Source of the DNA: UBA4479 sp963974935
GTDB taxonomy: Bacteria > Pseudomonadota > Alphaproteobacteria > Rhodospirillales > Casp-alpha2
Assembly (NCBI GenBank): GCA_963974935.1
Contig: CAXBEV010000001.1
Span: 806,001-870,000 of the forward strand
DNA: 64,000 bases
Direction of reading: 5' to 3'
A model generated the notes under the pieces. It ran no database searches and was not told the origin of the DNA. It saw only the letters and a list, made by a program, of their open reading frames with translations. This document shows, piece by piece, positions 41,357-50,434 of the stretch (position 1 is its first letter; every line of letters starts with the position of its first letter). The position numbers and the translations under genes are program-made.

Positions 41357-41989
41357 TTGCTGGACGTGACTGACCTCGACACGCAAAAATCCGACCTTCG
41401 CAAGGCCGCTCAAAAGCGTCGCAAACAAGCGCACGGCGATGCCCCAGATGCCGGCGACGCGCTGGCGCGTCATGTGATCGCGTCGGCGTCGGCTCTGGGC
41501 CTTGAAGACGGTCCGCGCGTGGTGTCCGCGTATTGGCCGATGGGCACGGAAATCGATGTCCGGCCTTTGATGCGGGCGCTGGCCGAACTTGGCCACAGCA
41601 TCGCCCTCCCTGTGGTCACGGCACCGGCGACGCCGTTGACGTTCAGGCGATGGCAGGATGGTGACATGTTGATTGACGGCGGCTTCGGGACGTCTATTCC
41701 AAGTGATGCGGCGCCAAGCCTCACGCCGGATATTCTGATCGTGCCGATGCTGGCGTTTGACGCGGCGGGCTATCGGCTCGGTTACGGGGGTGGGTTTTAT
41801 GACCGGACCTTACAAAAGCTCAGAGACGCACCGGCTGGTCGGGCGCCGTTTGCTATAGGCGCCGCGTTTGCCGGGCAGCGGCTGGACAGGACGCCACGCG
41901 GTCCGCATGATCAGCGGCTCAACGCCATCGCCACCGAGCTTGGCATTCTGATGACCTCTGACAGCGGGCAGGAACTTCCTTCGGTATGA
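41357..41989 (+). CDS. 5-formyltetrahydrofolate cyclo-ligase
   Basis: A 210-residue enzyme converting 5-formyl-THF to 5,10-methenyl-THF with ATP. The substrate/ATP motif RLGYGGGFYDRTL is intact, and the N-terminal KSDLRKAAQKRRK is typical. The start is uncertain: TTG at 41357 or GTG at 41366. It overlaps the next gene by ATGA. Co-location with 6S RNA is the usual ygfA/fau arrangement. Confidence 0.88.
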   Translation: MLDVTDLDTQKSDLRKAAQKRRKQAHGDAPDAGDALARHVIASASALGLEDGPRVVSAYWPMGTEIDVRPLMRALAELGHSIALPVVTAPATPLTFRRWQDGDMLIDGGFGTSIPSDAAPSLTPDILIVPMLAFDAAGYRLGYGGGFYDRTLQKLRDAPAGRAPFAIGAAFAGQRLDRTPRGPHDQRLNAIATELGILMTSDSGQELPSV

Positions 41990-42801
41990 ATATTTTGATT
42001 ATCGGCGACGTCGTCGGCAGCGCCGGGCGCGCTGTGCTTAACGGCAACCTCGCTCAGCTTAAAACCAAACTGAAAGTCGACTTTGCCATCGTCAATGGCG
42101 AGAACGCAGCACATGGCTTCGGCATCACCGGCGCGATCTGCGATACCATGTATCAGTCGGGCGCGGACTGCATCACCACCGGCAACCACGCTTTTGATCA
42201 GCGCGACGTCATCGATCAGATGGGCCGCGACGACAAAATTTTGCGTCCGATCAATTATCCTCCGGGCACACCCGGGCGCGGTTACAAGACCTATACGACC
42301 GAAAGCGGCAAGCGGGTGTTGGTCGCCAACGTGATGTGTCGGCTGTTCATGGAGCTCCTCGATGATCCGTTCCAAGCCGCGGCGGACTTACTGGATCGCT
42401 ACCGGTTGAAGCGCGATGTGGATGCGGTGATCTTTGATCTGCACGGCGAAGCGACCAGCGAGAAACAAGCGTTCGGCCACTACGTCGATGGCCGCGCCAC
42501 GGCTGTGGTCGGCACACACACCCATGTGCCAACCGCCGACGGACGGATTATGCCCGGCGGCACCGCGTATCAAAGTGATCTCGGCATGACCGGCGATTAC
42601 GACTCGGTGATCGGCATGCGCAAAGAAGGGGCGACATCGCGCTTTATCTCGAAAGGTGAGCGTATACGCCTCGAGCCCGCCGACGGCGATGGCACGCTTT
42701 GCGGCGTGCTGGTCAGCACCGACGACAAAACCGGCCTCGCCAAACGCATTCAACCGCTCCGCATCGGCGCGCATTTGGCGGTGACCATGCCGAAGGGGTA
42801 G
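41986..42801 (+). CDS. YmdB-type metallophosphoesterase (TIGR00282 family)
   Basis: A 271-residue phosphoesterase. It begins MNILIIGDVVGSAGR and carries NGENAAHGFGI, TTGNHAFDQRD and GTHTHVPTADGRI, the metal ligands of the YmdB/TIGR00282 family. B. subtilis YmdB hydrolyses 2',3'-cAMP and affects biofilm development. A regulatory role is inferred from that homology. Translationally coupled to the cyclo-ligase. Confidence 0.9.
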   Translation: MNILIIGDVVGSAGRAVLNGNLAQLKTKLKVDFAIVNGENAAHGFGITGAICDTMYQSGADCITTGNHAFDQRDVIDQMGRDDKILRPINYPPGTPGRGYKTYTTESGKRVLVANVMCRLFMELLDDPFQAAADLLDRYRLKRDVDAVIFDLHGEATSEKQAFGHYVDGRATAVVGTHTHVPTADGRIMPGGTAYQSDLGMTGDYDSVIGMRKEGATSRFISKGERIRLEPADGDGTLCGVLVSTDDKTGLAKRIQPLRIGAHLAVTMPKG

Positions 42802-42811
42802 GTGGCGCTCT

Positions 42812-42947
42812 AAGATCCCGGGTCGCTTGCGCGCCCGGGAAGTCGCATTGTTTTTGTGCGTGATTTTTGTGCCATTCACCAAATTTTTCCCCGACCTGCG
42901 ACTTCCCGGAATGGCCTCAGAATTTTCTGGGGCCATATCCGGGATAT
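42812..42947. repeat. Composite family C palindromic repeat
   Basis: Two half-units in inverted orientation: AAGATCCCGG..CCGGGAAGTCGCA at 42812-42847 and TGCGACTTCCCGG..CCGGGATATT at 42897-42947. The 13-base arms CCGGGAAGTCGCA/TGCGACTTCCCGG are perfect complements, and the second half contains ATGGCC/GGCCAT. The simple unit is at 11301. Confidence 0.82.
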
Positions 42948-43012
42948 TAAAGCACGATGCTAAAATTAACCTCGTGTTGCCAAAATCTTGACATATTGCG
43001 CGGTAATGATGA

Positions 43013-43076
43013 TTGAGGGCGCGCTAGACGTACGCGTCGGGAATTTATTCCTGGCTGTATTCATCGGCGCGCCTCA
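43013..43076. repeat. Nested inverted repeat with two inner hairpins
   Basis: Outer arms TTGAGGGCGCGC (43013) and GCGCGCCTCAA (ending 43076), differing by one extra G, enclose hairpins GACG-TACG-CGTC and GGAAT-TT-ATTCC. The whole resembles a small three-way junction. Could be a structured RNA or a miniature repeat element. Confidence 0.6.
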
Positions 43077-43155
43077 ATAGTAGTATAGAGCGATTCGCGA
43101 CCCGGGCGGTTTCGGGGGGCGCCTAACACGAGCGGGACGGAGACGGACGAACGAG

Positions 43156-43899
43156 ATGGCCGGCCATTCAAAGTTTAAAAATATTATGCACCGTAAGGGC
43201 GCGCAGGATGCGAAGCGCGCCAAGGTTTTTGCAAAGCTCGGCAAAGAGCTCTCCATTGCAGCGCGCGGCGGCGAAGACCCGAACTTTAACCCACGCCTGC
43301 GCTTGGCAATTGCCAATGCGCGCGGCCAGAACATGCCGAACGACAACATCAAGCGCGCGATTCAGCGCGGTCTCGGCGGGGACGGCGAGAACTACGAAGA
43401 AATCCGTTATGAAGGGTATGGGCCTGGCGGTGTGGCGATGATCGTCGAAGCGCTGTCGGACAATCGCAACCGCACCGCATCCGAAGTGCGCTCGGCCTTT
43501 GCAAAGCACGGCGGCAACATGGGCGAGACCGGCTCGGTCAACTTCATGTTTGATCGCGTCGGGCGGATTGTCTATCCGACCGATGTGGCGGGTGCAGAAG
43601 CGATGTTCGAAGCGGCCCTCGAAGCAGGTGCCACCGACGTTGAAAGCGACGCGGACGGCCACACCATTATTTGTGATCCCGACGATTTTGCCGGCGTGCG
43701 CGAAGCGCTTGCGGAGACTTTCGGCGACCCGGAAAGCGGCGGGCTCGATTGGAAACCGCAAAACACCATTGAAGTCGATGTCGACACGGCGAGCACGCTG
43801 TTCAAGCTGATTGATGTTTTGGAAGACAACGACGATGTGCAAAGCGTGTCGTCGAACTTTGACGTATCCGACGAGATTATGGCGCAGTTGAGCGCCTGA
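43156..43899 (+). CDS. YebC/PmpR family transcriptional or translational regulator
   Basis: A 247-residue YebC protein: MAGHSKFKNIMHRKGAQDAK is the family start, followed by the RLAIANARGQNMPNDNI segment and an acidic C-terminal domain. Family members were described as DNA-binding regulators; some recent work points to ribosome-associated roles. It lies just upstream of ruvCAB, its usual position. Confidence 0.95.
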   Translation: MAGHSKFKNIMHRKGAQDAKRAKVFAKLGKELSIAARGGEDPNFNPRLRLAIANARGQNMPNDNIKRAIQRGLGGDGENYEEIRYEGYGPGGVAMIVEALSDNRNRTASEVRSAFAKHGGNMGETGSVNFMFDRVGRIVYPTDVAGAEAMFEAALEAGATDVESDADGHTIICDPDDFAGVREALAETFGDPESGGLDWKPQNTIEVDVDTASTLFKLIDVLEDNDDVQSVSSNFDVSDEIMAQLSA

Positions 43900-43939
43900 T
43901 TTCGTTTAAACATAACGGCCCCTAGGGCAGGAGCTTCAT

Positions 43940-44464
43940 GTGCGGCTGATCGGTTTCGATCCAGGATTGCAGATCACGGGATGGGGCGTCATCGAGGCGG
44001 TGGGCAACCGTCTGAGTTACGTCGCCGACGGCGTCGTCAAAACCTCTCCCGATGCCACCCTCGCGGATCGTTTGGTGCAGTTGCATGCGGGCCTACGCGA
44101 GATCATCGCCGAGTACACCCCCGAAGAAGCTGCGGTTGAGGAAACCTTCGTCAACAAGAACCCGGTTTCGACCCTGAAGCTCGGGCAAGCGCGGGGCATT
44201 GTCTTGTTGGTGCCTGCGCTGGCCGGGCTGCACGTTGCTGAATACTTGCCGAACCTCGTTAAAAAGACCGTTGTCGGCGCCGGGCATGCGAGCAAGGAAC
44301 AAGTGCAGATGATGGTCAAAACCTTACTGCCGGGCGCCAAGGTCACCGGCGCCGATGCCGCCGATGCGCTCGCCGTCGCGATCTGTCACGCACACCACCG
44401 CGGTACGTCCGAGCGGATTCGGCAAATGATCCGCAAGCAACCCGTCGTCGGGGCCGCCAGATGA
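43940..44464 (+). CDS. ruvC: Holliday junction resolvase RuvC
   Basis: A 174-residue endonuclease that cuts Holliday junctions. Acidic catalytic residues are seen in LIGFDPG (Asp7), AAVEETFVNKN, and GADAADALAVAICH. The start is a GTG preceded by GGAG. The gene overlaps ruvA by ATGA. A classic ruvCAB operon follows yebC. Confidence 0.96.
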   Translation: MRLIGFDPGLQITGWGVIEAVGNRLSYVADGVVKTSPDATLADRLVQLHAGLREIIAEYTPEEAAVEETFVNKNPVSTLKLGQARGIVLLVPALAGLHVAEYLPNLVKKTVVGAGHASKEQVQMMVKTLLPGAKVTGADAADALAVAICHAHHRGTSERIRQMIRKQPVVGAAR

Positions 44465-45120
44465 TCGCGCGCCTCAAAGGGATCGTCGAAGAGGTTGGGG
44501 ACGATTGGGTGGTGATCGACGTCGCCGGTGTCGGTTATTTGGTGTTCGCCTCAAGCCGTACTCGCAGCCGGCTTGCGGTGGGCGAGGCTGCGATGCTGTT
44601 CATCGAAACCCATGTCCGCGAAGACCACATCCATTTATATGGCTTTACCGGTGCCGAAGATCGCGATTGGTTTAAGCTTTTGACCACGGTGCAGGGCGTC
44701 GGTGCGAAGGCCGGGCTTGCAATCCAAGGCGTGTTGAATGCGGAACAGCTCAGCCGGGCGATTGCCAGCGGCGACAAGGCGGCGATCACGCAGGCGCCGG
44801 GTGTCGGGCCGAAGTTAGCGAGCCGGATCGTCTCAGAGCTTAAAGATAAAGTCGGCGCCATCGCGCTCGGTCAAGCGGCGAAAGCACAGGTCGCGGCCCG
44901 GACACCGGGTGCGGTGCCTTCAGCCGTCGACATCGCGGAAAGTGCGGTGTCGGACGCGGTATCGGCGCTGGTCAATTTGGGCTACAGCCCATCGCAAGCG
45001 TTGGGCGCAGTCTCTGAGGCTGCCAACGATTTGGGCGAGGGGGTCGACGTCGGGCAACTGATTAAGGGTGGGCTGGCGCGCTTGGCGCCGGCGGATACCC
45101 GTGCAGGGGCGCGTACCTAA
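44461..45120 (+). CDS. ruvA: Holliday junction branch migration protein RuvA
   Basis: A 219-residue protein that binds four-way junctions as a tetramer and loads RuvB. N-terminal OB domain (MIARLKGIVEEVGDDWVVID), helix-hairpin-helix motifs (TTVQGVGAKAGL, TQAPGVGPKLASRI) and the C-terminal domain III, about 45 residues, are present. Its stop is directly followed by the ruvB start. Confidence 0.96.
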   Translation: MIARLKGIVEEVGDDWVVIDVAGVGYLVFASSRTRSRLAVGEAAMLFIETHVREDHIHLYGFTGAEDRDWFKLLTTVQGVGAKAGLAIQGVLNAEQLSRAIASGDKAAITQAPGVGPKLASRIVSELKDKVGAIALGQAAKAQVAARTPGAVPSAVDIAESAVSDAVSALVNLGYSPSQALGAVSEAANDLGEGVDVGQLIKGGLARLAPADTRAGART

Positions 45121-46167
45121 ATGGCCGAAGGGGATCGTATTATCGAACTGGGCGAGACCGCCGGCGACACACAAGATGTCGCCCTGCGTCCGCAACGGCT
45201 GAACGATTTTGTCGGCCAACCGCAAGTGCGCGCCAATCTGAAAGTGTTTGTCGAGGCATCGCTGCAACGCGCTGAAGCGTTGGATCATGTGTTGTTTTAC
45301 GGCCCGCCTGGGCTCGGCAAAACCACGCTGGCGTCTATCGTCGCCAAAGAAATGGGCGTCGGCTTTCGTGCCACGTCGGGTCCGGTGATCGCTAAGGCTG
45401 GCGACTTGGCGGCGATCTTGACCAACCTCGAAGCCGGCGACGTGTTGTTCATCGATGAAATTCATCGTCTGAGCCCGGCGGTCGAAGAAATCCTGTACCC
45501 GGCGATGGAAGATTTTCAGCTGGATCTGATCATCGGCGAAGGGCCGGCGGCGCGTTCGGTGCGGATCGATCTGCCGCGCTTTACCTTGGTCGGCGCGACC
45601 ACTCGATCGGGCTTGATCACCACGCCGTTGCGTGAACGTTTCGGCATTCCCATGCGACTTGAATTTTATGGCGTCGATGATTTGCAACATATCATAAGCC
45701 GCGGCGCCGGCCTGTTGGGCTTGGCCTTGGAGTCTGACGGTGCGCGTGAAATTGCGAAGCGCGCACGCGGCACGCCTAGGGTCGCCGGACGATTGCTTAG
45801 GCGGGTCCGCGATTTCGCAGCGGTCGACGGCAGCATCAGTGTGGATGCGAAAACCGCCGACGCCGCGCTCAACCGCTTGGATGTGGATAAGCGCGGCCTA
45901 GATGCCATGGACCGTCGTTACTTAGGCTGCATCGCCGACAATTACGGTGGCGGCCCGGTTGGGGTTGAGACCTTGGCCGCCGCGTTGTCGGAACAGCGCG
46001 ATACCATCGAAGAAGTGATCGAGCCTTATTTGATTCAGCAAGGCTTGCTGATGCGCACGCCCCGAGGCCGCGCACTGACCGGTGACGGTTTCAAGCACTT
46101 AGGCCTGAAGGCGCCGAAGTCATTCGATCAGTTGGAACTGATCCGGGAGGACCCAGCTGATGCCTGA
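45121..46167 (+). CDS. ruvB: Holliday junction branch migration helicase RuvB
   Basis: A 348-residue AAA+ motor driving branch migration. Walker A GPPGLGKTT, Walker B FIDEIHRL, sensor 1 GATTRSGL and the arginine-finger region RERFGI are intact, with a C-terminal winged helix (GLLMRTPRGRALT). It overlaps ybgC by eight bases, joining ruvCAB to the tol operon. Confidence 0.97.
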   Translation: MAEGDRIIELGETAGDTQDVALRPQRLNDFVGQPQVRANLKVFVEASLQRAEALDHVLFYGPPGLGKTTLASIVAKEMGVGFRATSGPVIAKAGDLAAILTNLEAGDVLFIDEIHRLSPAVEEILYPAMEDFQLDLIIGEGPAARSVRIDLPRFTLVGATTRSGLITTPLRERFGIPMRLEFYGVDDLQHIISRGAGLLGLALESDGAREIAKRARGTPRVAGRLLRRVRDFAAVDGSISVDAKTADAALNRLDVDKRGLDAMDRRYLGCIADNYGGGPVGVETLAAALSEQRDTIEEVIEPYLIQQGLLMRTPRGRALTGDGFKHLGLKAPKSFDQLELIREDPADA

Positions 46168-46588
46168 TGCGTCTGGGCAGCATGTGCACAGCCTGTCGGT
46201 CCGGGTCTATTATGAAGACACCGACGCTGGCGGCATCGTGTATTATGCCAATTATTTGAAGTATGCAGAGCGTGCGCGGACCGAGCTTCTGCGTAGTCAC
46301 GGCATCGAAAACGGTGCGCTGATGTGCTCGGACCGGATCGCCTTTGCGGTTAAATCCTGCAGTACTGATTACATCAAGCCGGCGCGTTTGGACGATGCGC
46401 TGGATGTGCGCACCACCGTAACTCGGCTCGGTGGCGCGAGCCTGCACATGCATCAAGACATTTGCCTGGACGGCGCCACATTGGTCGCCATCGATGTGCG
46501 CTTGGCGTGCATGGACGTTGACAGCGGCGCGCCTGTGCGCCTGCCCGACGTAGTGCGCGATGCCTTACAGCAAGTTTTACAGACATGA
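46160..46588 (+). CDS. ybgC: Tol-Pal-associated acyl-CoA thioesterase YbgC
   Basis: A 142-residue hotdog-fold thioesterase with the family motif RVYYEDTDAGGIVYYANYL containing the catalytic aspartate. It usually heads the tol-pal operon, where it is thought to act on short-chain acyl-CoA or acyl-ACP; its link to Tol function is unclear. It overlaps ruvB. Confidence 0.95.
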   Translation: MPDASGQHVHSLSVRVYYEDTDAGGIVYYANYLKYAERARTELLRSHGIENGALMCSDRIAFAVKSCSTDYIKPARLDDALDVRTTVTRLGGASLHMHQDICLDGATLVAIDVRLACMDVDSGAPVRLPDVVRDALQQVLQT

Positions 46589-46620
46589 AGATTAAGCGAT
46601 TTTTGAAAGCGGAGTGACGA

Positions 46621-47337
46621 ATGGAAAACCAAGCGGTTGATGCCGCGCTTATGGCCGGTTCGGTCGGCGCTGACAACTTCACCATCATGGCGATGGTGCT
46701 GCGTGCCGATATCGTCGTCAAAGCGGTAATGTTGATTTTGGTGCTGGCGTCAATTTGGTGCTGGGCGATCATCTTCGAGAAGATATTGAACGTGAGCCGG
46801 CTCAATAAACGCTCATCGGATTTTGAGCAGGCGTTTTGGTCGGGCAAGTCGTTGGACGAATTGTATGAGCGAATATCCCCGAACCCGCGCGATCCGATGT
46901 CAGCTGTGTTCGTTGCCGCAATGCGGGAATGGCGGCGTGCATCGGGCAGCGCCGGCGCCAGTCTGAAAGTTGGTGTCGCCGAGCGGATTGAGCGCGTCAT
47001 GCAGATTACCGTGCACCGCGAGATGGACCGGGCCGAGCGCTATATGACGTTCTTGGCCACCACCGGTTCGACGGCACCGTTTGTCGGTTTGTTCGGCACG
47101 GTGTGGGGGATCATGAACAGCTTCCAGGCGATTGCGGTGTCATCGAACACCTCCTTGGCCGTGGTCGCGCCGGGCATTGCCGAGGCGCTGTTTGCGACCG
47201 CGCTCGGCCTGCTCGCCGCCATTCCGGCGGTGGTTGCCTACAACAAACTCAGCCGTGACCTGGATCGCTATGCCGGTCGGCTGGACAGCTTTGCCGGCGA
47301 GTTCTCGGCAATTTTATCGCGTGAAATGGACACCTAA
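46621..47337 (+). CDS. tolQ: TolQ, Tol-Pal proton channel subunit
   Basis: A 238-residue inner-membrane protein with three helices (about residues 20-45, 137-160, 175-195). The channel motifs LATTGSTAPFVGLFGTVWGI and GIAEALFATALGLLAAIPAV are intact. TolQ and TolR convert proton flow into force on TolA during constriction. Confidence 0.97.
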   Translation: MENQAVDAALMAGSVGADNFTIMAMVLRADIVVKAVMLILVLASIWCWAIIFEKILNVSRLNKRSSDFEQAFWSGKSLDELYERISPNPRDPMSAVFVAAMREWRRASGSAGASLKVGVAERIERVMQITVHREMDRAERYMTFLATTGSTAPFVGLFGTVWGIMNSFQAIAVSSNTSLAVVAPGIAEALFATALGLLAAIPAVVAYNKLSRDLDRYAGRLDSFAGEFSAILSREMDT

Positions 47338-47358
47338 ACGGAAAAAGGTGCGACGGAT

Positions 47359-47817
47359 ATGGCAACAATATTAGAGCGCACATCAAGCGGTGGCCGTTTC
47401 CGCCGAGGGCGAAACCGACCGATGAGCGAGATCAACGTGACGCCGTTTGTCGACGTGATGTTGGTGCTGTTGATTATCTTTATGGTGACGGCACCGCTGT
47501 TGACGGTCGGTGTCGAGGTCAATCTGCCGAAGACCGATGCGGGCGCCGTTGCCGGTGATGACGAGCCGCTGGCGATCTCGATCACGGCGGGCGGTGAGAT
47601 TTTTCTGCAAGACACGTCGGTGCCGCTCGAAACCTTGGTGCCGAGGCTGCGCGCCATCACCGGCGAGAACCAGGATTTGCGAATATTCGTGCGCGGTGAT
47701 GCGGATATCAATTATGGCCGCGTTATGGAAGTGATGGGCACGATCAATCGTGCGGGCTATCGCCGCGTCGCTTTGATCACGCAAAGTGGCGACAAGAAGA
47801 AAAAGAAAAACCCGTAA
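47359..47817 (+). CDS. tolR: TolR, Tol-Pal stator protein
   Basis: A 152-residue protein with one N-terminal helix, FVDVMLVLLIIFMVTAPLLT, whose aspartate is the proton-binding residue, and a periplasmic ExbD/TolR domain. Pairs with TolQ. The C-terminus ends in KKKKKNP. TolA starts about 28 bases after the stop, or within tolR if an upstream GTG is used. Confidence 0.96.
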   Translation: MATILERTSSGGRFRRGRNRPMSEINVTPFVDVMLVLLIIFMVTAPLLTVGVEVNLPKTDAGAVAGDDEPLAISITAGGEIFLQDTSVPLETLVPRLRAITGENQDLRIFVRGDADINYGRVMEVMGTINRAGYRRVALITQSGDKKKKKNP

Positions 47818-47845
47818 CCAGCATGTTCAATCGGACCAACACCAG

Positions 47846-48844
47846 ATGAATAAGGGCCTGATCTTTTCGATCGGTTTTCACGCCGCCATCGTGGCGGTGG
47901 CGTGGTTTGGCTTGCCGATTTTGAGCCCGATAGACCCGCTGGACGAGACGCCGATCTTTGTCGAGATGGTGGACATTTCCGACGTCCGAAACGCGCCGCA
48001 GCCGACTGTGAAGCCGGCCCCCGAGGAAAAACCGCCGGAGCCCGAGAAGAAACCGGAACCGAAACCGGTTGCGAAAGCGCCTGAGCCCGAACCGGCCCCG
48101 CCACCACCACCGGCTCCAGAGATCGCAGCGTTGCCGCCTGAGCCTGAGCCGGAACCCGAGCCTGCACCGAAGCAGCCTGAGCCAGCCCCTGAGCCTGAGC
48201 CTGAGCCTAAACCCGAGCCGGAGCCGGTGCCGGAAGTGAAAGCGGAGCCGGCACCCAAGCCCGAGCCGAAACCGGAGCCCGCACCTGCGCCGCCAAAGGC
48301 CGTGGCAGCGGTAGCGACGCTGAAGAAAAAGCCGACGCCGCCGAAGGAAAAACCGGAGTTTCAGGTCTCGTCTTTGCTGAAGACGCTTGAGAAGATTAAA
48401 GAGACCCGGGCTGCTGAACCTGAGAAGCCCGCCAAAGAAGAGCCGACAAAAGATTTTGCGGCCTCGATCAGGAGTGCCTTAAAAAAGCCTAATCAACAGG
48501 TTAAGTCCGATCTTGATCAACCGGTCAGCATGACTGAATTGGATGCCATGCGCCGCAAAGTGATCGAGTCGGTGACACCGTGCTGGAATATTAATCCGGG
48601 TGCTAAAAATGCTAAAAACTTGGCGGTGGTGATACGTATGTCGATGAATCCGGACGGCACCGTCGGTGCCGCGGTTATTCAAGATCAGAACCGTTACTAT
48701 AGCGATGGGTTTTTCCAATCCGCTGCCGATGCTGCGAAGCGCGCTGTGTTGAATCCGCGCTGCAATCCGATCAAACTGCCGGCGGATCGCTATGAGATTT
48801 GGAAGACGATTGAAATCAACTTTGATCCCAGCGAGCTTTTGTAG
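47846..48844 (+). CDS. tolA: TolA, energised link between inner membrane and Pal/TolB
   Basis: A 332-residue protein. One N-terminal helix (residues about 5-25) is followed by a striking Pro/Glu/Lys-rich region (about 52-155, dipeptide PE/PK repeats), a helical stretch, and a C-terminal TonB/TolA domain (about 240-332). The Ala/Lys-rich helix of enterobacterial TolA is replaced by an extended polyproline rod. The ATG at 47846 is chosen; an in-frame GTG at 47786 overlaps tolR. Confidence 0.9.
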   Translation: MNKGLIFSIGFHAAIVAVAWFGLPILSPIDPLDETPIFVEMVDISDVRNAPQPTVKPAPEEKPPEPEKKPEPKPVAKAPEPEPAPPPPPAPEIAALPPEPEPEPEPAPKQPEPAPEPEPEPKPEPEPVPEVKAEPAPKPEPKPEPAPAPPKAVAAVATLKKKPTPPKEKPEFQVSSLLKTLEKIKETRAAEPEKPAKEEPTKDFAASIRSALKKPNQQVKSDLDQPVSMTELDAMRRKVIESVTPCWNINPGAKNAKNLAVVIRMSMNPDGTVGAAVIQDQNRYYSDGFFQSAADAAKRAVLNPRCNPIKLPADRYEIWKTIEINFDPSELL

Positions 48845-48863
48845 CGCGCAGCTTTAAGGAGCG

Positions 48864-50192
48864 ATGATGTTTTTACCAGCCATGGTCCGCATTTCGGTAT
48901 TTGCCGCATTGCTTCTCGCCTTTGTACCGATGGCATCGGCGGAGCTTCGCGTCGACATCACCCAAGGCAATGCCGAGCCTTTGCCGATTGCGGTTACCGA
49001 TTTCTTCGGCGCCACCGGTGAAGACGCGCGGATCGGTCGTGAGATGGCGGCGGTGATATCCGCCGATCTTCAACGATCCGGTTTATTCAAGCCGATTGAT
49101 CGGCGCGCGTTCATCGAAGGTGATGGCTCTTTGGCAACATTGCCTCGCTTCGGTGATTGGCGGATCATCAATACGCAAGCTCTGGTGCAAGGCCGCACGC
49201 AATTGGTAGCCGATGGTCGACTACGGGTTGAGTTTCGGTTGTGGGATGTGTTCGCCGAGCAGCAGATGGTCGGCCTTGCCTACTTTACGGTGCCCGACAA
49301 CTGGCGCCGCGTTGCGCATATTATCTCGGATGCGATCTATAAGCGGATCACCGGCGAAGACGGCTATTTCGATACGCGCATTGTCTACATCGCCGAAAGT
49401 GGGCCGGCGCAGCGCCGTATCAAGCGCCTGGCGATCATGGACCAGGACGGTGCCAATCACAGGTTTTTGACGGATGGCTCGTCGCTGGTGCTGACGCCCC
49501 GGTTCTCGCCGACGCTCCAAGAAATCACGTATCTCAGCTATCACGGCAACACGCCGCGCGTTTATATCTTCAACATCGACAGTGGACGCCAGGAACTACT
49601 TGGGAACTTCCCGGGCATGACGTTTGCGCCCCGGTTTTCGCCGGATGGGCAAAAGGTGATCATGAGCCTTGCACAGAACGGCAAGACCGATATCCACGTG
49701 ATGGATTTGCGGACCCGGCAATCAACACAATTGACCCGGTCCGGGGCTATCGATACCTCGCCCAGTTATTCACCGGATGCTGCACAGGTCGTATTCAACT
49801 CGGACCGGGGCGGTTCGCAGCAGTTGTACGTCATGAACGGCGATGGCAGCAATGTGCAACGGATTAGCTTTGGTGATGGGCGCTATGCGACGCCGGTGTG
49901 GTCGCCACGCGGCGATTTGATCGCGTTCACAAAGATTTCACGGGGCCAATTTTATATTGGCGTGATGCGCCCCGACGGCTCGGGCGAGCGTCTTTTAGCT
50001 GAGGATTTCTTGGTCGAAGCTCCGACCTGGGCGCCGAACGGGCGCGTGTTGATGTTCTTCCGCCAATCCAAGCGTGGCGAGATGGTGACGGATCCTCGAC
50101 TTTATTCCGTTGACCTCACGGGCTATAATGAGCGTGAAGTCATCACGCCGGTGGGGGGGTCGGATCCTGCGTGGTCGCCGATCATCCCGTGA
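48864..50192 (+). CDS. tolB: TolB, periplasmic beta-propeller
   Basis: A 442-residue periplasmic protein with a signal peptide ending MASA-E at about residue 27, an N-terminal alpha/beta domain, and a six-bladed WD40-like propeller with repeated FSPDGQ, YSPDAAQ, WSPRGD and WAPNGR motifs. It interacts with Pal. A weak GCGGGA/TCCCGC hairpin follows the stop. Confidence 0.97.
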   Translation: MMFLPAMVRISVFAALLLAFVPMASAELRVDITQGNAEPLPIAVTDFFGATGEDARIGREMAAVISADLQRSGLFKPIDRRAFIEGDGSLATLPRFGDWRIINTQALVQGRTQLVADGRLRVEFRLWDVFAEQQMVGLAYFTVPDNWRRVAHIISDAIYKRITGEDGYFDTRIVYIAESGPAQRRIKRLAIMDQDGANHRFLTDGSSLVLTPRFSPTLQEITYLSYHGNTPRVYIFNIDSGRQELLGNFPGMTFAPRFSPDGQKVIMSLAQNGKTDIHVMDLRTRQSTQLTRSGAIDTSPSYSPDAAQVVFNSDRGGSQQLYVMNGDGSNVQRISFGDGRYATPVWSPRGDLIAFTKISRGQFYIGVMRPDGSGERLLAEDFLVEAPTWAPNGRVLMFFRQSKRGEMVTDPRLYSVDLTGYNEREVITPVGGSDPAWSPIIP

Positions 50193-50434
50193 TAATCGCA
50201 TGACGGGAGAGGCGGGAATGCGCCATTTTATCCCGCGCCGCACAAAACTATTGTTGAATATTCGGTTGTGGGCTGAACCTGAAACATTGTGCTGTCCCAA
50301 AAAAGTACTTGGAATCAAGCGCGTCTGTCTTTAACAATACCAGTAATTGGCGTCCGCAGAGGGGGCCAGCGGAGGTTTGTGCCGATTGATCGGCGAACAG
50401 GGTTTAAGAATTACACCCGATGAGGAGTTATCCT

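Larger units (their letters stand above)
42802..43155. other. Gene-free stretch of repeats between ymdB-like and yebC genes
   Basis: These 354 bases contain a composite family C repeat (42812-42947) and a nested inverted repeat with two inner hairpins (43013-43076). No ORF of note. The yebC start follows GGGACGGAGACGG. Confidence 0.7.

Noticed and set aside
48000..48310. Tandem DNA repeat array
   Set aside because: The repetition is the coding of the Pro/Glu-rich TolA linker, with varied codons, not a DNA repeat element.
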